NCBI GenBank assembly: GCA_017303755.1
Contig: JAFLBS010000005.1
Span: 124,001-188,000, forward strand
From: Flavobacteriales bacterium
GTDB taxonomy: Bacteria > Bacteroidota > Bacteroidia > Flavobacteriales > Flavobacteriaceae
DNA: 64,000 bases
Direction: 5' to 3'
In this document: positions 26,519 through 34,691 of the stretch, in pieces
Layout of the letters: the number at the start of each line of letters is the position of its first letter
Numbering within the stretch: position 1 is the first letter of the stretch
Notes under the pieces: generated by a model
The model's database searches: none
Told to the model about the DNA's origin: nothing
Seen by the model: the letters and a program-made list of their open reading frames with translations, nothing else
Program-made: the position numbers and the translations under genes

Positions 26519-27580
26519 TTATTGATATACTCTTACATAATCTACTTCCATAGAAGCAGCTGTAAAATTAGGGTCAACGGCTCCACCAAAATTTCCTCCC
26601 ATAGCACAATTGAATATGAAGAAGAAATTACTATTAAACGGAACACCACTGTTATTTCCAAAAGTGTAATACAATTGATTATCAACGTAGAATCTGATTG
26701 TTTCAGCAGTCCAGTCAATAGAATACACATGAAATTGAGTTGTTACATTCGGAATTATCACAGTTCCCGAATCGGCATTACCACCCGAATGTCCTGGATG
26801 ATGTAAAGTACCATGAATTTTATTCAAATCGTTTCCAATGTGTTCCATGATGTCAATTTCACCACAAGCGGGCCATCCAACAGAGGAAATGTTATCTCCA
26901 AGCATCCATAATGCAGGCCAAGTTCCGCCTCCAGCAGGCAATTTTGCTCTGATATCTACTCTTCCATATTTAAAAGAATATTTATCTTTAGTTATGATAC
27001 GTGCAGAAGTATAATTACTTCCGTTGTATACTTCTTTAATTAGATTTATTTTTAAAACTCCACCTTGAACGATAACATTTTCAGGTCGAGACGTATAATA
27101 TTGTAATTCATTATTTCCCCATCCGCCATTACCAGTACCAGTCTCGAACACCCATTTTGAACTACTTGGTGCTCCATCTGTGTTGAATTCATCGGACCAA
27201 ACTAGAGTTGGTGCTTTGTAAACAGTAATAGACTTATTACCCGAAATGAATCGGGTTCCGTTGTATGCCGAAACATAAATTGTATACGAATTTGTTCCTA
27301 TTTGATTGAAGGTATAACTAAAAACTCCGGTAGTTGAGTTAATTGTTTGACCTTCGATCAAAATTTTGTACGAAGTTGCATCGTTTGCGGTAACCACAAA
27401 ATTTACTTCTCCTGAACCATTTCCGTTCACATTTACTGCATCTGCCCCAACAATTACATGATTAATTACTAGATTAGAAGGAGTTATCCCTTGAGATTCT
27501 GCGTCGTCTCCACCACCGCAACCTAATAATAAATGCACAAGAAGTACAATAGCTAAATTATATTTGATTATCTTTTTCAA
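26519..27580 (-). CDS. GH16 family beta-glucanase lipoprotein with N-terminal PKD-like domain
   Basis: 353 residues. Lipobox HLLLGC (Cys21) with a Gly/Asp tail; an Ig/PKD-like domain (about 34-122; SNLVINHVIVGADAVNVNG); then the GH16 catalytic domain with WGNNELQYYT, GEIDIMEHIGND (nucleophile E241, acid/base E246) and a terminal YVRVYQ strand. The N-terminal domain closely matches that of the lipoprotein encoded just upstream at 27653-28606. Retaining endo-beta-1,3(4)-glucanase, anchored in the outer membrane and probably the enzyme that starts polymer cleavage in part A. A terminator-like hairpin precedes it, so it may be expressed less than SusCD. Confidence 0.93.
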   Translation of the reverse strand: MKKIIKYNLAIVLLVHLLLGCGGGDDAESQGITPSNLVINHVIVGADAVNVNGNGSGEVNFVVTANDATSYKILIEGQTINSTTGVFSYTFNQIGTNSYTIYVSAYNGTRFISGNKSITVYKAPTLVWSDEFNTDGAPSSSKWVFETGTGNGGWGNNELQYYTSRPENVIVQGGVLKINLIKEVYNGSNYTSARIITKDKYSFKYGRVDIRAKLPAGGGTWPALWMLGDNISSVGWPACGEIDIMEHIGNDLNKIHGTLHHPGHSGGNADSGTVIIPNVTTQFHVYSIDWTAETIRFYVDNQLYYTFGNNSGVPFNSNFFFIFNCAMGGNFGGAVDPNFTAASMEVDYVRVYQ

Positions 27581-27610
27581 AGTAATTTTTGTTTAGTTTT
27601 TAACTTTAAA

Positions 27611-27643
27611 AAAAGCACAGAGCAGAATTTACTCTGTGCTTTT
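27611..27643 (-). terminator. Strong hairpin inside the part A operon
   Basis: Exact 12-bp arms AAAAGCACAGAG and CTCTGTGCTTTT with a 9-base loop, T-rich on both sides. It lies 10 bases after the stop of 27653-28606 and 30 bases before the GH16 start. It could act as a partial terminator or mRNA stabiliser, giving the binding/import genes higher expression than the enzymes downstream. Confidence 0.75.
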
Positions 27644-27652
27644 AATTTTTTT

Positions 27653-28606
27653 TTAAGGAGCTGGTTTTAATTTTAAATACCAGAAATTTCCTTGATTTAC
27701 TCCTCTACTACGTAAGTAAAGATAAGTTGGGGTACTCTCAATTATTTCATATGTATTAGAGCAAGAACCATATCCGATGAAACCATCGTTTCCGTCAACA
27801 GTAATTTTGTATCCTGTTGTTGATGCAATTTCAGATGGAAGACCGGCAGGGAAAGAAGATGCAGAATTACCAAACGCAATATCTTTTGTTGGTTGCGTCC
27901 ATGGGTGACATGCTTCACCAGCACCCGAAACACCTAAATTATTTTCAGCTGCATTTCTATTCATGAAAATTCCATCAGGAGAACTAACTGCAAGAGTATA
28001 AGTGTTAGAAGGAGTTAATGTAAATGTATAAGTAGCTGTATAAAAACAGTTACAACATGCTACTTTTTCGTCAATAGATGCGCTCCACCAAATTTCAGAT
28101 GGATTACTCCATGGTCCGATTCGTAGGTGGGCAGGAACGCTTTTATCTACTACCCAACTTTTAGATGAACCATTGGTAAGGTTTTGAACAATAGTTGGAT
28201 CCATATTGAAATCACTTCTTACAGTAATATCCTTAGTAACAACAGTAGAAGTTCCTCCTGCACCATAAGCAACAGCAGTAATTCGATAAGCAATCACACC
28301 CGGATCTTCAAAACGTTTTGTTACACTTCCTGAAGGCAATGAAGTTAAAGTTGGAGAAGTATTTTCTTCAACCTTGTTATATCCTATTTTATAGGCGATA
28401 GCGTTGTCTGCTGTTAATTTAATCACAACATCACCTGTACCATTTCCATTTGGATTGGCAGCATTTTGACCAACAATATCAGTATTAATTACTAAATTAG
28501 TTGGAGCATTTAAATCGCCCAATTCATACTTTTCTTCTTCACAACCAAATAAGAAAAAGGCTGATGCAGCAAGAATACCAAAAATATATTTTATATTTTT
28601 TTTCAT
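27653..28606 (-). CDS. Surface glycan-binding lipoprotein, SusE/F position
   Basis: 317 residues. Lipobox FFLFGC (Cys22) with an acidic tail EEEKYE that fits surface export; a PKD-like domain (about 36-130; TNLVINTDIVGQNAANPNG) shared with the neighbouring GH16; then a C-terminal domain (about 140-317) with NGSSKSWVVDKS and a Cys-rich patch KVACCNCFYTATYTFTL, ending YLYLRSRGVNQGNFWYLKL. The fold of the C-terminal domain is not one I recognise with certainty; similar domains occur in proteins following SusD in Flavobacteriia. Inferred role: binding beta-glucan at the cell surface together with SusD. Confidence 0.7.
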   Translation of the reverse strand: MKKNIKYIFGILAASAFFLFGCEEEKYELGDLNAPTNLVINTDIVGQNAANPNGNGTGDVVIKLTADNAIAYKIGYNKVEENTSPTLTSLPSGSVTKRFEDPGVIAYRITAVAYGAGGTSTVVTKDITVRSDFNMDPTIVQNLTNGSSKSWVVDKSVPAHLRIGPWSNPSEIWWSASIDEKVACCNCFYTATYTFTLTPSNTYTLAVSSPDGIFMNRNAAENNLGVSGAGEACHPWTQPTKDIAFGNSASSFPAGLPSEIASTTGYKITVDGNDGFIGYGSCSNTYEIIESTPTYLYLRSRGVNQGNFWYLKLKPAP

Positions 28607-28616
28607 AATTTATTTT

Positions 28617-29717
28617 TTAATTTGATTGAGTTACATTATCAATATAAATTACTTCTCCAGTTCCAGAAGCAATATCATTATAACGGAATACTAATTGTCT
28701 GAATTCAGTTCCAGCCGGAATACCAAAAGTTCCGAAGTCAAACACCAATTCTTCCCATTGGTTAGCAACTGTTGAAGCCACTTGAAGAACTTTATTGGAA
28801 ACTCCGTTAGTTCCTTGTTCGATTTCTACATTGAGTTTTTTACCTACTTCTGTAGAATACACCATTACTTTAATTTTGCTTCCATTATCAATATTTATCG
28901 GAGTCCCATTTGGAGTTGACAATGGAGTCCAAGTTCCACTCCATACTTCAGCTCCGTTGTTTTTAGTATACCTCCAAACATTAGAGCTTGTATTGATTCC
29001 TCCTGGAAATGGATTTGCTACTCTAGCTACATCAACACCACCAAAAGTTCCACCAATTGTATAATTTTGATTTGGATCTTCGTAAGTAATTGGAAGTGCG
29101 TATGGATTGAAAATAACAACTTGCTCAATAACTTGAGCAGTTGCAGCACCACCGCTTAAAGCAACCACTTTTAGGTTGTATGTTCCAGCTGATGCATAAG
29201 TGTGAGCTGGCAGTGTTTGACCAACCGACATTGGAGTACCTACCTCGCCAGTTACGTCGCCAAAATAAACCAAGAAAGAATTAGCATAATCAGCAGTTGC
29301 AGAAACAGTAAGATCATAACCATTAACTGATTTATTTACTGCTAAATTTTCTGGTGCTCTGTATGTTAATTGTAACGGATACTCATTGGATGTTTGATTT
29401 CCAGCGATATCTGTAGAAACAATCGTTACGGTATACGAACCTTCAGGGTAATTATGTGAAGTTGATTGACCAGGTGCTAACGTCACTGGACCAGTAGTAC
29501 CGTGACCATATGAAACCGTAAAACTAGTAACTCCTTCACCTATTGGTGTGATTTCCACCAGTCCTGAATTATCATCACTGATGTCAAAGATTCTATTATT
29601 ATTGCTTGACGATGCGGTATTCAAAGAGTTTAAATCATCGTTTAAACTATCAGGAGTACTGCAGCTAGCAACAACTAGAACTAATAGGCAACTAAAAATT
29701 GATTTTATTTTTTTCAT
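28617..29717 (-). CDS. Surface glycan-binding lipoprotein with PKD-like and CBM-like domains
   Basis: 366 residues. Lipobox VVASC (Cys19) and a Ser/Asn-rich spacer; two PKD/Ig-like domains (about 45-125 and 125-205; TVSYGHGTTGPV, FLVYFGDVTGEVG); a C-terminal beta-sandwich (about 215-366; NVWRYTKNNGAEVW, WEELVFDFG, VIYIDNVTQSN) with the IDNV ending usual for CBM4/CBM6-type modules. It sits 10 bases after SusD and 10 before the next lipoprotein gene, the position of SusE-like surface glycan-binding proteins. No catalytic motif seen. Inferred role: capturing glucan and presenting it to the SusCD complex. Confidence 0.78.
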   Translation of the reverse strand: MKKIKSIFSCLLVLVVASCSTPDSLNDDLNSLNTASSSNNNRIFDISDDNSGLVEITPIGEGVTSFTVSYGHGTTGPVTLAPGQSTSHNYPEGSYTVTIVSTDIAGNQTSNEYPLQLTYRAPENLAVNKSVNGYDLTVSATADYANSFLVYFGDVTGEVGTPMSVGQTLPAHTYASAGTYNLKVVALSGGAATAQVIEQVVIFNPYALPITYEDPNQNYTIGGTFGGVDVARVANPFPGGINTSSNVWRYTKNNGAEVWSGTWTPLSTPNGTPINIDNGSKIKVMVYSTEVGKKLNVEIEQGTNGVSNKVLQVASTVANQWEELVFDFGTFGIPAGTEFRQLVFRYNDIASGTGEVIYIDNVTQSN

Positions 29718-29727
29718 AATTTAATTA

Positions 29728-31245
29728 TTAATTATAATTAGGATTTTGAACTAATATAGTGTTTTGAAGCTCAGTATAAGGTATTGGGAAAATCTCGTGT
29801 TTACCTGCTACAAATCCTCTACTAGCTAATTTTGATGCAGCATCACCCCAACGAACTAAGTCAAAGAAACGATGTCCTTCGCCAGCCAATTCTTTTCTTC
29901 TTTCCAATTTAATCGCATCCATTGAAACTGGAACCGGAGCTAATCCAACTCTTGCTCTAACTGCATCTAGTAATGCTTGAGCTCTTGCACCTGTTCCTCC
30001 TAAAGCTTCCGCTTCCAAAAGGTAAGTATCAGCCAATCGGATAACATAAGTATCTTGTCTGTAGTTTAAAACCGCATCTCCTTGACCTGTAGTAACATCC
30101 GATTGTTTTGGCAAGAATTTAGCCAAGAAATAACCTGTATCTTCATAACCTGCAATGTAGTCCGCTTGACCTGCTAATTTCAATGCTCTTAAATCGAATA
30201 TTGTTGCTGAGAAACGTGGATCACCATTCATTACATTATATAAATCCTGAGTAATTACATTGAAACTCCATCCCGATGGAAGATCTGGTGCTGCTGAACC
30301 TGTTGGTCTTGAGTAACCTCTTGGTCCAACCATTACATTTACAGTATTTCCTTCGTCTCTACCACTACCCCAAATTCCCCAATACGAATTTCCAGCACTA
30401 GTATGAGCAACTTCAAGAATAGATTCTGAATTGAATTTGTTAGCAGGAACCCAAAGGTCACTGTAATTTGAAAGCAATTGATAACCATATTGGCTAGTTC
30501 CACCTGGAGTACCATTAACATCAGCCAATTGAGCAGCTGCTAATGCATTTTTTCCATCGTATAAATACACTTTCCCTAGTAATGCTTTTGCTGCACCTTT
30601 TGTTAAGCGAGCTAACTCAGAATTTGGCAATGTTGCTGGTAAGTCATTTATCGATGCTAATAAATCAGCTTCAATCTGAGCATACACGTCACTTGGATTT
30701 GCTTGTGGTTGTGAGTACATATTTCCTGGCGTTAATTGTTCCAGTATCAAAGGAACATTTTTAAACATACGCACCAAGTTGAAATAGTATAATGCTCTCA
30801 ACGTTTTAGCTTCAGCCATATATCTCAATTTCAAATTACCGTCCATAGGAACGTCTGGCAATCTGCTGATTAAAATATTTGCTCTTGTAATTCCTTGATA
30901 ATGGTCACTCCAAAAACTTGCTGGTACAGTTGTACCACTTTGAGTGTAATTAGAGAAACTTTGAATTCCAATTCCATCCGTTGCACCACCACCACCAGCT
31001 ACGTGATCATCTGAACCAGCATTCATCATGGTTATCATATTTTCAAAACCACCTGAATTTTTTCTCAAAATATCATATACGGCAATTAAACCAGCATAAG
31101 CTTCCTCTTGATTCGAATAATAATTCGCAGAAAGCACCTGACCTTCTGGAGTTAACTCCAAATAGTCTTTGTTGCACGATACAATTGTAGATGCTACAAT
31201 GCCTGCAAGCACTAAAAATTTAATTTTTACATTTTTCATAATCAT
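29728..31245 (-). CDS. SusD/RagB family glycan-binding lipoprotein
   Basis: 505 residues, typical for the family. Signal with lipobox STIVSC (Cys24; an in-frame ATG two codons in is equally possible), followed by NKDYLELTPEGQ, a characteristic SusD start. N-terminal TPR-like helices include EAYAGLIAVYDILR and AEAKTLRALYYFNLVRMF; the C-terminal part has VIRLADTYLLEAEAL and RRKELAGEGHRFFDLVRWG, both conserved SusD signatures. Caps the SusC transporter and holds oligosaccharide at the outer membrane. Five bases downstream of SusC. Confidence 0.96.
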   Translation of the reverse strand: MIMKNVKIKFLVLAGIVASTIVSCNKDYLELTPEGQVLSANYYSNQEEAYAGLIAVYDILRKNSGGFENMITMMNAGSDDHVAGGGGATDGIGIQSFSNYTQSGTTVPASFWSDHYQGITRANILISRLPDVPMDGNLKLRYMAEAKTLRALYYFNLVRMFKNVPLILEQLTPGNMYSQPQANPSDVYAQIEADLLASINDLPATLPNSELARLTKGAAKALLGKVYLYDGKNALAAAQLADVNGTPGGTSQYGYQLLSNYSDLWVPANKFNSESILEVAHTSAGNSYWGIWGSGRDEGNTVNVMVGPRGYSRPTGSAAPDLPSGWSFNVITQDLYNVMNGDPRFSATIFDLRALKLAGQADYIAGYEDTGYFLAKFLPKQSDVTTGQGDAVLNYRQDTYVIRLADTYLLEAEALGGTGARAQALLDAVRARVGLAPVPVSMDAIKLERRKELAGEGHRFFDLVRWGDAASKLASRGFVAGKHEIFPIPYTELQNTILVQNPNYN

Positions 31246-31250
31246 TATTT

Positions 31251-34200
31251 TTAAAATTGTAAGTTAGCTCCAAACATTAATGTACGTGCTTGAGGATAAA
31301 ATCCTTTATCAATTCCCAATACAGTACCACCAATTTCAGGATCATAACCTGTATATTTTGTTAATGTTAATAAATTTTCACCTGTAACATAAAGTCTAAC
31401 TTTATTGGCACCAATTTTATTTACCATAGTAGTTGGTAAAGAATATCCTAATTGAACTACTTTCAAACGAAGGTAATCTCCTTTTTCAAGATAGAAATCA
31501 GACATGTTTCCGAAGTTACCATTTGTATCATTATTGGTAAGTCTAGGATAATCATTTGATGTACCTTCACCATGCCAACGGCTCAATGCCTCGGTTTGGT
31601 AATTTGCGTTTCCTACATCTAAACGACGTAAACCTTGGAAGATTTTGTTACCTGCTGCACCTTGCGCAAATACCATAACATCAAAACCTTTGTAGTCAGC
31701 ATTAAGAGTTAAACCAAAAGTGTATTTTGGTAGCGGACTTCCCAAAAATGTTTTATCACTGTTATTGATTGTACCATCACCATTAACATCTACCCAACGG
31801 AAATCTCCAGGAACGGCATTAGGCTGAATTAAACCACCAGAAGCATTTGTATAGGCATTAACTTCTGCTTGATTTTGGAAAATACCTGCAGTTTGGAAAC
31901 CATAGAATGAGTTATAAGCTTCTCCTACTTGAGTTCTTGTAATTCCTCCCATCGATTGGAAACCAGCAGCGTCATCGGTTATAAAATCTACTCCTGCACC
32001 AATATCGGTTACTTCGTTTTTAAGGGTTGAGAAAACTCCAGTAGCAGAAAAATTCACTCCTCCTAATTTTTTGCGGTATCCTAATTCAACTTCTAAACCA
32101 GAGTTTTCCATACTTGCTACGTTAGCAAATGGATTTTGATTTACCCCAACATATCCAGGAATTCTCAAACGCTGAATAATATCGGTAGTTTCTTTTTTAT
32201 AATACTCCATGGTAAGAGTAACATCATTGAATAATTTAGCATCAAAACCAAAATTGGTTTGAGCTGTTTCTTCCCAATGCAATTCTGGGTTATCAATTGT
32301 AACTGGCGCATAACCTGTTCCAATTTGATTAGCTGTACCAAAAGTATAGTTTGAACCACCATCAACAAGTGAAAGATACATAAAATCTGACAATGGACCA
32401 ACGTTACCGTTTACACCATAACCTCCTCTAATTTTTAATGTATTTACAACTGAATTGTCTTTCCAGAAACCTTCTTTAGAAACAACCCAACCTAATGACA
32501 TAGATGGGAATGTACCGTATTTATTATCCGGTCCAAAACGAGAAGAACCATCTCTTCTTATGATTCCAGTAAACAAGTATTTTTCTTTGTAGTCATAGTT
32601 AAGACGTGCGAAAATAGAAGTCAATCTGTGTTCAATCATGTCGGAAGAGAAACCTGTTTTATCGGCTGCTGGCACTTCATAATTGAATGATGCGTCTTGG
32701 TAATCATTGGTAGGCAAATTAGCATGTGTTACGCCAGAATAATATCCATTAGCTCCAAGAACGTTAACCTCTTGACCTAATAATACTGTGAAATTATGGT
32801 CTCCAATTTCTCTTGTATAAGTCAACACATTATCAATAATCCAATCTAAAGCCGTATTAGTATTTCTAGTTAAACTACTTTTATTTCCGTTATTGAACGA
32901 AGCATTTAAGTAGAATTTAGGAGAGAAATATTCATTACCCCAATATGATTTTTTTCCACCAGCTGAAGATTTGAATTTCAAACCTTTCATGATGTTGGCT
33001 TCAATAAAAAAGTTTCCAACAAAATCGTCTGACCAACCAAAATTTCCTCTTTGAATTTTAGAGAATGCAACTGGATTAGCGATTTCTTGTCCAACCAAAG
33101 ATGAAATTCCATAAGGATTTCCGTTTTCATCTCTAACAACATAATAGGTTGAACTAGTTGGATTGTTAAAGTTATTATATGGCGCTGAATTGGCAACAAT
33201 TGGATCAGTCACTATTAATGGTGTAGTTGGATCTAGCATAATAGCTGAAGATAAAACTCCACCAAACTCTGTATTCAGACTACCAATACCAACTTGTTTT
33301 TGGTGTGTATAACCAAATGATTGACCAATAGAGAAAATATCGGAAATTTTGTGATTAGAATTGAGTCGGAAATTCTTTTTGTTATAGTTTGAAACTTCAG
33401 TAGCCACTATACCTTCTTGATCCTGCATTCCAAAAGAAACATAAAAATTAGAATTTTCGCTTCCACCACTAAAACTCAACTCATGGTTGTAACGTTGAGC
33501 ACCAGATTTAAACACTTCTTTTTGCCAATCTGTTCCAACACCTAGTACTGATAAATCAGGGAAAATCAAATTACCACCAGCTGCTACTGATTTTTCATTC
33601 ATAATCGCTCCGTACTCAGTAGCATTTAAAACGTTAAGGGTTTTTTCAGGTGAAGAAATTCCAGTAAATCCATTATAATTTACACTGATTTTTCCTTTTT
33701 TACCTTTTTTAGTTGTTATCAAAACAACCCCAGAAGCTGCTCTAGTTCCATAAATTGCTGCTGAAGCTGCATCTTTTAGCACTTCAATAGACTCAATATC
33801 CGATTGATTCAGATAACCTAAAGCGCCTGAGTCTACAACAACTCCATCAATAACCCACAATGGATTATTTGCTCCACCAAAAGTAGTGATTCCACGTACT
33901 CTAATAGTTGAAGCTGAACCTGGCGCACCCGAATTGGATGCTATGGTAACTCCAGAAACTCTACCTTGTAGTGATTGTTCAACTCTTCCGTTTGGAACTT
34001 TTTCTAAATCCTTTGCGGATACTTTAGAAATAGCTCCTGTTGTAACACTTTTCTTTTGAGTACCGTAACCTACGTTGATTACAACCTCTTCAAGAGTGTT
34101 GCTCTCTTCACTAAGAGATACATTAATTGGTCCTTCAGTGATTGCAACCTCTTTTGTTGTGTAACCTAAAAAGGAAACAACTAAGGTAGTCGCATTTGAA

Positions 34201-34412
34201 GAAACATTAAATGTGAATTTTCCATCAATATCGGTTGAAGTACCCGCAGATGATCCTTTTTCTACCACATTTGCTCCTGGCAGAGGAAGACCATTCGATG
34301 TTACTGTACCTGAAACTTTTTTCTGAGCTTGTGCAGATACAATAAAGATGAAAAACATTGAAATTAAGAACAGATTGTCCCTAAATCTTTTCGAAAATAG
34401 CTTTAAATTCAT
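31251..34412 (-). CDS. SusC/RagA family TonB-dependent oligosaccharide transporter
   Basis: 1053 residues. Signal peptide ending IVSAQAQ; carboxypeptidase-regulatory-like domain (about 33-105; VSGTVTSNGLPLPGANVV); TonB-box region LEEVVINVGYGTQKK (107-121); plug domain (about 120-235) with the family signatures VRGITTFGGANNPLWVIDG and IESIEVLKDAASAAIYGTR; then a 22-strand barrel ending TLMFGANLQF with a terminal Phe. Imports glucan oligosaccharides across the outer membrane with energy from TonB/ExbBD. First gene of the part A operon; about 160 bases upstream lies the shared operator-like element. Confidence 0.97.
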   Translation of the reverse strand: MNLKLFSKRFRDNLFLISMFFIFIVSAQAQKKVSGTVTSNGLPLPGANVVEKGSSAGTSTDIDGKFTFNVSSNATTLVVSFLGYTTKEVAITEGPINVSLSEESNTLEEVVINVGYGTQKKSVTTGAISKVSAKDLEKVPNGRVEQSLQGRVSGVTIASNSGAPGSASTIRVRGITTFGGANNPLWVIDGVVVDSGALGYLNQSDIESIEVLKDAASAAIYGTRAASGVVLITTKKGKKGKISVNYNGFTGISSPEKTLNVLNATEYGAIMNEKSVAAGGNLIFPDLSVLGVGTDWQKEVFKSGAQRYNHELSFSGGSENSNFYVSFGMQDQEGIVATEVSNYNKKNFRLNSNHKISDIFSIGQSFGYTHQKQVGIGSLNTEFGGVLSSAIMLDPTTPLIVTDPIVANSAPYNNFNNPTSSTYYVVRDENGNPYGISSLVGQEIANPVAFSKIQRGNFGWSDDFVGNFFIEANIMKGLKFKSSAGGKKSYWGNEYFSPKFYLNASFNNGNKSSLTRNTNTALDWIIDNVLTYTREIGDHNFTVLLGQEVNVLGANGYYSGVTHANLPTNDYQDASFNYEVPAADKTGFSSDMIEHRLTSIFARLNYDYKEKYLFTGIIRRDGSSRFGPDNKYGTFPSMSLGWVVSKEGFWKDNSVVNTLKIRGGYGVNGNVGPLSDFMYLSLVDGGSNYTFGTANQIGTGYAPVTIDNPELHWEETAQTNFGFDAKLFNDVTLTMEYYKKETTDIIQRLRIPGYVGVNQNPFANVASMENSGLEVELGYRKKLGGVNFSATGVFSTLKNEVTDIGAGVDFITDDAAGFQSMGGITRTQVGEAYNSFYGFQTAGIFQNQAEVNAYTNASGGLIQPNAVPGDFRWVDVNGDGTINNSDKTFLGSPLPKYTFGLTLNADYKGFDVMVFAQGAAGNKIFQGLRRLDVGNANYQTEALSRWHGEGTSNDYPRLTNNDTNGNFGNMSDFYLEKGDYLRLKVVQLGYSLPTTMVNKIGANKVRLYVTGENLLTLTKYTGYDPEIGGTVLGIDKGFYPQARTLMFGANLQF

Positions 34413-34449
34413 AAGCGATTAATATTTAGTTTGGTTAATTTTTAAAAGG

Positions 34450-34465
34450 GAGTAAAAATGACTCT
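34450..34465 (-). promoter_or_regulatory. Short dyad GAGTAAAAATGACTCT in the SusC leader
   Basis: Matches 16356-16370 with one inserted T; ends GAGT/ACTC are inverted. It lies about 38 bases before the SusC start, so it would be in the leader mRNA or near the start of transcription. Function unknown. Confidence 0.3.
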
Positions 34466-34570
34466 CTTAATAAGTTGTTAAATTATCAAATAAATAAAAA
34501 TCAAATTCACAATCAACCTTAACAAAATATTTACATATCTAAATTTTAGGGTACTTAAAATAAGAATATC

Positions 34571-34613
34571 ATAAAAGCACTATAAATAAGGAAGTCTGTA
34601 TACTGTAAAATAA
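34571..34613 (-). promoter_or_regulatory. Candidate operator upstream of SusC
   Basis: AAAAGCACTATAA followed 12 bases on by TGTATACTGTAAAAT. The first half matches 16426-16438 at 12 of 13 positions with the same spacing to TGTATA, and the second half resembles TGTATAGGTAAAAT. It lies between the part A regulator stop (34692) and SusC (34412). The remaining leader is AT-rich without a perfect TAnnTTTG box, which fits an activator-dependent promoter. Confidence 0.45.
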
Positions 34614-34691
34614 AATTGATTGTGCAAAATTGAATTAACGAAAAGGTTTTTGTTAAGGTAATGCTAAGGTATTTTGGTCCATTTTGTAAAG

